DNA from: Spongilla lacustris
Lineage: Eukaryota; Porifera; Demospongiae; Spongillida; Spongillidae
DNA length: 64,000 nucleotides
Direction of reading: 5' to 3'
Assembly (NCBI GenBank): GCA_949361645.1
Contig: OX442418.1
Coordinates: forward strand, 2,120,771-2,184,770
Positions within the stretch are counted from its first letter, which is position 1, and each line of letters begins with the position of its first letter. The notes beneath the pieces are model-generated. The model made no database searches, had not been told where the DNA came from, and saw only the letters and a list, made by a program, of their open reading frames with translations. Made by a program: the position numbers and the translations under genes. Shown in pieces: positions 48,901 to 60,900 of the stretch.

Positions 48901-51900
48901 GGGGAGGAGTGGGTACATTGAGCCACTTTTTAGTGTTAGGTTTATACTGCCTCTGGGGTTTGGTATTAAGTAGAGGTTAATAGTCTGATATTAAGGGGTA
49001 TATGGAATGTTCTTTAGAGGTTGGGGGGTGTACATGTACGAGAGAAAAGGGACTTTATTAACAATCAACAGGTGTCAAACGGCACAACTAACCCACCCAA
49101 GTGGGTCAGTTGAGCCATATGCTGCTGGCACAAGCCATAGTGCTAGCAGGGGTAAGTCAAGGCCTCCCTGTCTCCTGTCCATTGTTAGGCATTGTTAAAT
49201 TATTGATCAAAGCAAATCTGCTAGGGATGTATTTTAACCTCAAGTAAGTACCTGCTCTGTACATCTTTTTGTAGTATGGTGCAGAAGTCAGAGACTACTC
49301 CATTTTTTCTGCACTCTCCAGGCACTGGGAGAATGAGTTCCATAAGGACATGGCTGCTTTGAATGTGCGCTACTATACGCACACACACTCATATGCACAC
49401 ACACTCATATGCACACAAACTCTCATATGTACACACACACTCATATGCACACACACTCATGCACACACACATATGCACACACACTCATGCACACACACAC
49501 ATATGCACACACACATATGCACCCAAACTCTCATGTACACACACATGTACTCCCCTCACTCTTCGCCAGTCCTCACCCCCTCACTCTTCCCCAGTCCTTA
49601 CACCTCACTCTTCCCCAGTCCTCATTGTAGCTCTCTACATGCTCAGGTCCTGGGCCCAGATGTCCTCACCAGGGTGAGTGAGTACATTGAAGAGATCGTC
49701 GTCTATGTGCAGAGGATCATCGACAAAGGATACGCGTAAGCCACACCTACCAGAGTGATCACGATGTAACCATGGCGACCACTCACCACACCCACATCAC
49801 ACCCACACATATGGGCACACACATGCTTGCACACACACACACACACACTGCATACACATGAACCACACATGCACACATTTATACACCTCCATGCACGCAA
49901 ACGCACAACAACATTTTGCATAAACCATCCTCATAGCTATGTCTCCAACGGGTCTGTCTACTTTGATGTGGTGAAGTTCTCCACCTCACCTGACCACACC
50001 TACGCCAAGCTTGTCCCTGAGATCGTGGGGGACGCCAAGGCCATGGCGGAGGGGGAGGGGGAGCTGAGCATGGGGGCAGATAGGCTGCAGGAGAAGAGGT
50101 CCAAGAACGACTTTGCCCTGTGGAAGGCCAGCAAGCCCGGGGAGCCGAGGTGGCCCAGCCCCTGGGGGGAGGGGCGTCCTGGGTGGCACATCGAGTGCTC
50201 GGTGATGGCGTGGTGAGTCTGGGGCCGAGGCATGTGGTGTGCTCTTATTAGGATAAGGCCTTTTGAGGCATGCATTGCACTCGTGTGTAATATTAGTATT
50301 AGTCCCTTATTAGGGTGGTGTATTAAGTATATTGCACTTTAGTAGACAGAGGTGGCTCCACCTACATACATGTACAGGTACAACTGGTGTAATACTGTGA
50401 TTTGCTAGAACATCAAAGGAGCATGTGCTGTGATATCCTGAGGTCATTTGCCAAAGATATCCTGAGTCAGGATAGTCAGGATATCTTCGCAAATGCCTCA
50501 GGATACCAAGTGAGGCATGTGCTAAAGTGTGTGCTAAGATATTCTGACTTAGAACCACTGGGAATCACTAGGGGAACTTTGGCTGCTTCTCTCCATGCAG
50601 CGACATACTTGGGGAGACAGCTGATATCCACACAGGGGGTGTGGACCTGAAGTTCCCTCACCATGACAACGAGATAGCCCAGGCAGAGGTAAAGGGAGGG
50701 GGTGTTGGGGGGGGGAGGAGGGAGGCATGTGTGCTTATTATTTACATGTACTTGCCCAAACAATCACTGAATGCCAAGTACTGGCCACTACTAATCATCA
50801 CATTGTGCTTACCTCATGCACAGGCCTTCCTCATCCCCAGGCCTTCTTTGCCTTCCCCCCATCCCCAGGCCAGCTTTGCCTTTATCATTCCCCCCATCCC
50901 CAGGCCAGCTTTGCCTTTATCATTCCCCCATCCCCAGGCCAGCTTTGCTTTTATCATTCCCCCCATCCCCAGGCCAGCTTCGCCTTTATCATCCCCCCCC
51001 ATCCCCAGGCCAGCTTTGCTTTTATCATTCCCCCATCCCCAGGCCAGCTTTGCCTTTATCATTCCCCTCATCCCCAGGCCTGCTTTGGTCACAACCAGTG
51101 GATCAACTACTTCCTCCACTCGGGTCACCTGAGCATAGAGGGCTGCAAGATGTCCAAGTCCCTCAAGAACTTCATCACCATCAAGCAGGTGCTGGAGCGC
51201 TACAGTGCCAGGCAGCTGCGCCTCATGTTCCTGCAGCACTCCTGGAGCTCCACACTGGACTACAGCGAGCAGTCCATGACAGAGGCCTTGCAGCTGGAGA
51301 AGGTCTTCAATGTGAGCCCATGGGCTGTGATGATCATGAGGGTGTGCTCCTGATGATCATGAGGGTGTGCTCCTGATGATCATGAGGGTGTGCTCCTGAT
51401 GATCATGAGGGTGTGCTCCTGATGGTATGAGGGTGTGCTTCTGATGGTCATGAGGTGAGGGTGTGCTCCTGATGATCATGAGGGTGTACTTCTGGTGATC
51501 ATGAGGGTGTGCTCCTGATGATCATGAGGGTGTGCTCCTGATGATCATGAGGGTGTGCTCCTGATGGTATGAGGGTGTGCTTCTGATGGTCATGAGGTGA
51601 GGGTGTGCTCCTGATGATCATGAGAGTGTGCTCCTGATGATCATGAGGGTGTACTTCTGGTGATCATGAGGGTGTGCTCCTGATGATCATGAGGGTGTGC
51701 TTCTGGTGATCATGAGGGTGTGCTCCTGATAATCATGAGGGTGTGCTCCTGGTGATCATGAGGGTGTGCTCCTGATAATCATGAGGGTGTGCTCCTGGTG
51801 ATCATGAGGGTGTGCTCTTGATGATCATGAGGGTGTGCTTCTGGTGATCATGAGGGTGTGCTCCTGATGATCATGAGGGTGTACTCCTGATGATCATGAG

Positions 51901-54900
51901 GGTGTGCTCCTGATTATCATGAGGGTGTGCTCCTGATGATCATGAGGGTGTGCTCCTGATGGTATGAGGGTGTGCTTCTGATGATCATGAGGTGAGGGTG
52001 TGCTCCTGATGATCATGAGAGTGCTCCTGATGATCATGAGGGTGTACTTCTGGTGATCATGAGGGTGTGCTCCTGATGATCATGAGGGTGTGCTTCTGGT
52101 GATCATGAGGGTGTGCTCCTGATAATCATGAGGGTGTGCTCCTGGTGATCATGAGGGTGTGCTCCTGATGATCATGAGGGTGTGCTTCTGGTGATCATGA
52201 GGGTGTGCTCCTGATGATCATGAGGGTGTGCTCCTGATGATCATGAGGGTGTGCTCCTGATGATCATGAGGGTGTACTTCTGGTGATCATGAGAGTGTGC
52301 TCCTGATAATCATGAGGGTGTGCTCCTGATGATCATGAGGGTGTGCTTCTGGTGATCATGAGGGTGTGCTCCTGATGATCATGAGGGGGTACTCCTGATG
52401 ATCATGAGGGTGTGCTCCTGGTGATAATGAGGGTGTGCTCCTGATGATCATGAGGGTGTGCTTCTGGTGATCATAAGGGTGTGCTCCTGATGATCATGAG
52501 GGTGTGCTCCTGATGATCATGAGGGTGTGCTCCTGATGATCATGAGGGTGTGCTCTTGATGATCAAGAGGGTGTGCTTCTGGTGATCTGTTTTCATCCCC
52601 CTTCACCCCCATCTCTTCATCTCCTTTGTCACCTTAACCACTAGTTAACCTCATACATGTACATGTACCTGGTCTCCCATCAAGCAATTTAACTCAATAG
52701 GTAAAACACGATATTTTGATGGGAGCCTGCGGAAGAGACCAACCCCTCCCTCCACAGACCTTAATCTTGCATTAACCCCTCTACCTCCCCGAGACCTTCT
52801 TCTTGTAGGTTCCACAGCTGCCAGTCAGCTGATACACGTTTGCTCACAACCACACATCAGTACTTGTAGCTAACCCTTTGGTTTCGCCTCAAGTGTAGCC
52901 ACTGTGCAGATAAGGGTGCTGCCCACACTCTAGGCATTGCATAACTTCATGTTGCATTTATCAATTAGTGATTGAATGAGTATATCTCTCATTAGACATT
53001 GTCTGTTACTGTAGGGAAGACGCAAGGCATGCATGTATTTAGTATGTGAGGGTGGGTGTTTGGGAAGTGTGTGGAGGGGAAGGGTCCACCACCTCCATCC
53101 TGTGGCACTCCTCTTTTGCAGGAGTTCTTCCTTGCAGTGAAAGATATTCTGCGCAGACATCCTCCTGGTGTGGAGGGCTACACCAAGTGGAGGAGAGAAG
53201 AGAAGGAGTTGAACACCAAGTGAGCCTCTTGTTAACTAACTATTGAACACCAAGTGAGCCTCTTGTTAACTAACTATTGAACACCAAGTGAGCGTCTTGT
53301 TAACTACTATTGAACACCAAGTGAGCCTCTTGTTAACTAACTATTGAACACCAAGTGAGCCTCTTGTTAACTAACTATTGAACACCAAGTGAGCCTCTTG
53401 TTAACTAACTATTGAACACCAAGTGAGCCTCTTGTTAACTAACTATTGAACACCAAGTGAGCATCTAGTTAACTAACTATTGAACATCATGTGTGCATCT
53501 TGTTAACTAACTATTGAACACCAAGTGAGCCTCTTGTTAACTAACTATTGAACACCAAGTGAGCCTCTTGTTAACTAACTATTGAACATCAAGTGAGCAT
53601 CTTGTTAACTAACTATTGAACACCAAGTGAGCCTCTTGTTAACTAACTATTGAACACCAAGTGAGCCTCTTGTTAACTAACTATTGAACATTAAGTGAGC
53701 ATCTTGTTAACTAACTATTGAACACCAAGTGAGCCTCTTGTTAACTAACTATTGAACACCAAGTGAGCATCTTGTTAACTAACTATTGAACACCAAGTGA
53801 GCCTCTTGTTAACTAACTATTGAACACCAAGTGAGCATCTAGTTAACTAACTATTGAACACCAAGTGAGCCTTTTGTTAACTAACTATTGAACACCAAGT
53901 GAGCCTCTTGTTAACTAACTATTGAACACCAAGTGAGCCTTTTGTTAACTAACTATTGAACACCAAGTGAGCCTCTTGTTAACTAACTATTGAACACCAA
54001 GTGAGCATCTAGTTAACTAACTATTGAACACCAAGTGAGCCTTTTGTTAACTAACTATTGAACACCAAGTCAGCCTCTTGTTAGTTAACTGTAGTGTAAT
54101 AACTGAAGATTGTACTTATAAATCCAAAGGCATGTACTGTATATATACACCATATACATACTATAGTTGCACAGGCTCAATTATTGTCACTGAAATACAA
54201 GTTACAAGTTACAAAAACATTTTTTTTTTTTTTTTTTGTTGAACAAGACTTTAAATCATTGTTTGCTACAAACTGCAGCTAGGGTGGATACATGGCTAAA
54301 TCTTGTACTTGTAAAATGGCTGTGACAACTGACAACTGATTACAGAAACACTTTGTGCTATAGCTGAGTACAAGTCCCCTTAGGTACAAGTCCCCTTAGG
54401 TACAGGAACTTGTATCTCTGGGCTGAACATAGTGAAAACTGTAATAGGATAAGGTTATGCCATTATTCATTGCAGTACAATAAGGGGTGTGGTCTGGTAG
54501 CTTGTTATGCACTATGTGTTCTTTTACAGGTTTGACCTAGCCAAAGCAGCCATCCATGAAGCTCTTTGTGGTGAGTCCCCAGGCCGCTCAATAGTCTCTA
54601 GCTGTGTGTGTATGTATACGGCTACCCACTCACCATGGTTACATGTATAACTAAATTGAAAAGGCTTGTCACATTATTCTGAGCAAAGTCATGCTTAAAT
54701 TTTGATGTAAATAAACTAATAAAATACACATGTGGTACAGAATGGAAGAAACACGAAGTTCAGTACATATATAACTACACTACACCTAAATCTAAACTGG
54801 CACACCCCAGGACAGATGCTGCATTGCCTCTTTGCACTGCAACAGAAATTTTTTGAATATATAATATATTTTTTCATCATCCATCCATAACCCATGAGTG

Positions 54901-57900
54901 GTGGTGCATTTAACCATGCACCTGTCTCTTTGGCAGAAGCGGCCAAAAGTTGTGCGTGACATTTGGTGTCAGATGCGTTTTCATATGTGGCTTGTACCAG
55001 AGGTGTGCACCATGTCTTCTGCTTTGTGTCTTGATGGTGGAACAGCAGACCTTAAGTTTAGGTTAACAGCACAACTTGCAACCTTTGCTACTAAACGGTG
55101 ATGAGTACACTCCACAGCTATTTGGCATATGCCTCCATCTTTATTTCTCAGTGCAGTGAGGGGTGCACCAACAGGACTGCCCAAGTTTCTGTTGGTGTAC
55201 CACCATGAAGGTCTTGGGTTGTAAATTTGGTGAGGGCACTGAGTAGACATATCCCTCCTCCCCCCAAGGCCAGCAGAAGATATTGTCATATCCACCAAGT
55301 GTTGTGGTTGGAGACCACCTGCTGAACCCTTTGGGAAAGAACGTAACGTACACATGTATGGCATGGGCTACATCACGACCAGTAACAACCAATGTATACT
55401 CACGATCATATCAGGGGCGGTGGATTTGGGGTGGGGGGGGGGGGGTGGGGGTGTCTAATATGGAAATTAACTTCTTTGCCACATGCTCACACAAAGCTCA
55501 AGGGATTCGTTTAGGCAAGAGAGGGGTAGTAGGTGACGTACTACTGTTAGGCAGATAGGACGGAGTGAGAGGATGTGCTGAAAATGGCGATGTTTTGTGG
55601 CGCAAGGAGGCTGGACCATGAACACGAACAACATTACACCTACATGTACTTTAGTTAGTGGAAGAATCAGAAACCGTAGTACTAGATGGTTGGGGTGACA
55701 AAGCAGCTAGAATGACTGGGTTTGGCAGCTGAGAACTGCGTCATGATTGCTGAAGTTGGTGTAACACTAGACTGATTGGAAACAGAATGTGACTGATCAG
55801 TCAACTCCAAACGGATTAGAGCAGCAGTTTTTACGTGGCTGTTTTGCAGTCACACACCCATGTACACAGGATGTGCAATGGACATTCTACAATAAATAAA
55901 TATAATCATGGTTTGATGATTGGATTTTTAATTTAATCATTTAATCATAACTTTACAAACCCACAAGTATTGATAATGAATGTGTGATCTATATAAATAT
56001 AACATTTGTATGAACACTAGTGTTTCAAGACAGAAGGTCTGTATAACTGGGCATACATGATATGTACATGTACACCAGGCTTACTCCTGTTCTCTTTGGA
56101 GAGTTTCAAGAGAAGCACTGTGCCTGCCACCTGCCTTCTTTGTTTTTGCTTCCTTTGTGGGACACAAAGGTCAACAGATTGCAAGTGTATATGTGTAAAA
56201 TAATACCTGATAGAATGCTGGAACATTTTCATAGGTCCCCAAACAATAAGGATGGTGTGTTCTGTTTAGTGTGCTTCTTTGAAGTGAGGGTTCCGAGGAG
56301 AGAAAATGCTCATGAAAACACTCTATACGTAAGCCATAATTGCCCAAAGACTACATTTATTATGAATGGTTCTGCGCAGCCCGTTTTCACATGAATGCAA
56401 CTTTGGTGGGAAAAGTCGGGGTGTACTTGAGCGGTCTGAGTGGACGAACCAACTGGTAGAAATCTGTAAGCGAGTAATATAATGATCAGCACACATAGGA
56501 GAGTATATACATATCGCTCATAAATAGCCGCCTTTTTTTAAAACCCCAGGATAAGGCCGGAGTTTTTATGAATAATTTCAGTATTTAAGAATAGAGATAC
56601 ACGCAAAGAAAGTCGAAAGAGCGATGCAGAGTGTGTGGCCGCTTCTTAGTGGAGGATAAAGCCAAAAAGAAGAGGAAAACATATAACTGCTTACAGTTTG
56701 CAAAGGATTTGCACTCCAAATTCCTTATCAACACCTCCCTGGACACAATCAATGGCACCCACCCACCATCCTTTTCTATCAGTACAAACCAGTGATACCA
56801 CTAACATGGGCCCAACAGTATTCCTTTTGAGTGGAAGGCCCACACAGAAGTTGACTGCATGGTAATATAAAAATACATTTATAATTTTATATGCTGCATG
56901 TACATGTGTATGTGATAGTACTCAGATATGTCATCCAAAACCAGCCCACAATAGTGCAGCTCAGGAATAGCCCCTGCCATGCAGACAGGCTTCTCAGCAC
57001 AAGACCATATACTTGACAGTACAAACAATCCAGACATACTGGCCCAACTTCAGTGTCCCTTGTGCCTGACAATTGTGCACCACTGAACCATTGGAGCTAC
57101 CATGTAGGGCATCGACATATCATACACTGGTTCATGGCCTCCAACTGCAGTAAGATCAAGTGTCCATGCTGCATCATGGACACTCCTTTGGCTCCTTCAC
57201 CGCTGAAGCCCGCACCACCACTCATTCAGACCTTGCTAGTGGTACATTGCCAGCAAACCTGTGGGAAGGAAATACGGGCTGGTGAGTACAGAACTCACAA
57301 GTGTGCAGATGAACCTGGACCTTCAGACGCTGATGTGCAGACAGTGTGTCACACTGGCTTCCACCAGCTCTCAACCGATCGTCTGAGGGAGAAAGGAGCA
57401 GAGTCCATCCATACCAAGTTTGACTTCTTGCAACATATATACGTACCATTCGATACATGACCCAGTTAGAAGACTGTTCTTGATAATTATGAAGGAGCAC
57501 CTGCTTCCTATAGGTCCACAAAACATGGCAGCGATCCCTCCCCCTGATACCGTTAAATTCACGATATTTCAGCAATACGCATCTCTAGCCCAAAAAAGGC
57601 AGCTATAAGCAGATAATGGAATCAGTTAGTACCTTCTGTTATCTTAAAGATTTAGCTTGAATCAAAACTTTCTACTGGTCGGGAGCGTGGAAAACTTACT
57701 TCAAAGTGGAGAGGTACGTCGAGGGTTACCCGCTTTCACGAGCCATAACTTGCCGTAGCGTCAAAACTGTAACACGAGAAACGCAGTGTTTGTAGAAAGA
57801 TGATGCTTCTTTTGTTTCAAGGTTTTAAATGACGCTGGTATAATTCCTGTTTTTGTACAAGAGGCTCACGTTTCTTGGCTCTGGTTGCCTAGGACGTTGC

Positions 57901-60900
57901 TAAGGGAATACATCATCATTTCAATATTTCGGGTTATAAACCTACTGTCCACAAAATATATGGCTGCAAACACTGGTGATGCTGAGACATTGTTGATTGC
58001 ATTTGGTAATTTATTCATGACATTTATAAACCCACAAGTGTAACATTTTATGATGAATGTGTATAAATACCCACACTGATGGATCCAAAGTAACGCATGT
58101 GTGTCAGATGATGCAGCATTTTCTTTCACTGCTTAGTAGAGTTGAAAGATATGCTGCATCTTCTGACGCACACCGTTTCTTATTGATTGAAGTGACCATA
58201 CACCACGATTTTCAACTTTGATAGTTTGTTAACCTGTCAAAATCTCAGTACATGTATCTTATAGATAAATGGCTCTAAACCACTGAGTATTGCAGTAGGC
58301 TGTGCTGTCATGATGTGCACATCTGCGATTTGTGGATGATGTGCATGTGTGCACGTCATGACAACCGTGACCCATTGCATTATCATCTTTTAAGTTACAT
58401 CAATCTGGACACAAGTCAAACAGTATACATGTAAGAGTAGCATCTCCCCATGTGGCCCCCTTTGTTGTGGTCATCAGCAAAGCTTAGCTGTGCAATACAG
58501 GGGTTTGAGTAGGTTAAAGATGCAGGGGTCTGAAGATTGTTCCGCCTTCTTGTTCTGGTGTACAAGTTCTATTCGTGATATGAAATTATATGTAACCATC
58601 GTCTTGAATTTGTGTGTGTATATTTCCCTCTTCCCCAGACTCGGTAGACACACCCCTCGTCATGAAGCACATGAGGGAGCTGGTGGGCACCTGCAACGTG
58701 TACATGGCGGAGGCCGGAGGGAAAACCCCCAACACCCTCCCCCTGACCAACATTGCCTGCTACCTCACCAACATGCTGGACATGTTTGGAGTCCTGGGGA
58801 CCGGGTCAGAGTGCCCAGAGAGCCGCATTGGCTTCCCCTGCACCGCAAGCCAGGGAGGACAGTCCTTGGTGAGGAATATCTCCATCTCTTGGTTGTGAGG
58901 GGTTGATGGTCGTCACCTGCATGACCCCACTACCATCCCTGCTAGGAGTGTACTGTGATGCCCTATATTTTAGTACTACCATCCCTGCTAGGGGTGTACT
59001 GTGATGCCCTATATGTTAGTACTACCATCCCTGCTAGGGGTGTACTGTGATGCCCTATATGTTAGTACTACCATCCCTGCTAGGAGTGTACTGTGATGCC
59101 CTATATTTTAGTACTACCATCCCTGCTAGGGGTGTACTGTGATGCCCTATATGTTAGTACTACCATCCTTGCTAGGAGTGTACTGTGATGCCCTATATGT
59201 TAGTAGGGGTGTACTGTGATGCCCTATATGTTAGTACTACCATCCTTGCTAGGAGTGTACTGTGATGCCCTATATGTTAGTACTACCATCCCTGCTAGGG
59301 GCGTACTGTGATGCCCTATATGTTAGTACTACCATCCCTGCTAGGAGTGTACTGTGATGCCCTATATGTTAGTACTACCATCCCTGCTAGGAGTGTACTG
59401 TGATGCCCTATATGTTAGTACTACCATCCCTGCTAGGGGTGTACTGTGATGCCCTATATGTTAGTACTACCATCCTTGCTAGGAGTGTACTGTGATGCCC
59501 TATATGTTAGTAGGGGTGTACTGTGATGCCCTATATGTTAGTACTACCATCCTTGCTAGGAGTGTACTGTGATGCCCTATATGTTAGTACTACCATCCCT
59601 GCTAGGGGCGTACTGTGATGCCCTATATGTTAGTACTACCATCCCTGCTAGGAGTGTACTGTGATGCCCTATATGTTAGTACTACCATCCCTGCTAGGAG
59701 TGTACTGTGATGCCCTATATGTTAGTACTACCATCCCTGCTAGGAGTGTACTGTGATGCCCTATATGTTAGTACTACCATCCCTGCTAGGAGTGTACTGT
59801 GATGCCCTATATGTTAGTACTACCATCCCTGCTAGGGGTGTACTGTGATGCCCTATATGTTAGTACTACCATCCCTGCTAGGAGTGTACTGTGATGCCCT
59901 ATATGTTAGTACTACCATCCCTGCTAGGAGTGTACTGTGATGCCCTATATGTTAGTACTACCATCCCTGCTAGGAGTGTACTGTGATGCCCTATATGTCA
60001 GTACTACCATCCCTGCTAGGGGTGTACTGTGATGCCTTATATGTCAGTACTACCATCCCTGCTAGGAGTGTACTGTGATACCCTATATGTTAGTACTACC
60101 ATCCCTGCTAGGAGTGTACTGTGATGCCCTATATGTTAGTACTACCATCCCTGCTAGGAGTGTACTGTGATGCCCTATATGTTAGTACTACCATCCCTGC
60201 TAGGAGTGTACTGTGATGCCCTATATGTTAGTACTACCATCCCTGCTAGGGGTGTACTGTGGTGCCCTATATGTTAGTACTACCATCCCTGCTAGGGGTG
60301 TACTGTGATGCCCTATATGTTAGTACTACCATCCCTGCTAGGAGTGTACTGTGGTGCCCTATATGTTAGTACTACCATCCCTGCTAGGAGTGTACTGTGA
60401 TGCCCTATATGTTAGTACTACCATCCCTGTTAGGAGTGTACTGTGATGCCATATCTGACTGCACTGTCTGACTTCAGAGAGAAAGTGCGCACCATAGCAA
60501 GAGAGCAGAAGAGTGAGTGCTAAAAATAGAACCTGTTACTGATGGACCATATGTGTACATGTACTGATGGACCATGTGTGTACTGATGGACCATGTGTGT
60601 CCCTCTGCTACTGTCTCTCTCTCTCCACCTCCTCACCCTCCCAGTACCTGCTCTGCTCAAGGAGTGTGATGTACTTCGTGATGAAACACTGATAGAGCTA
60701 GGTGTGCGTATGGAGGACAAGGAAGGTTGGTTCCCATGGCAATGTTATGTTGATCATATCAGTGACATGTATGTGTGTAGGGGTCACTGTCCTCAAGCTT
60801 GTTGGCAAAGAGGCTCTTCTGAAGGAGAGGGAACAAGTCAAACAGGTTTGCTGGTGTACATTCCTACAAGGAGCATGTCTTTAGTGAACTGTTGAGGAAC

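Noticed and set aside
50641..51376. Pro/Phe-rich ORFs near CARS1 exon 12
   Set aside because: They translate the acceptor-bearing minisatellite. Only 51078-51311 in the CARS1 frame is coding.
51330..52590. Intron 12 array as a seventh splice-junction repeat
   Set aside because: It begins only about 20 bases after the donor, but the unit has no convincing copy of the exon end or gtgagc donor.
58920..60455. Repeat array as a protein-coding tandem domain
   Set aside because: The period of 46 is not a multiple of three and the frames contain stops. Homology shows only the last unit overlaps an exon.
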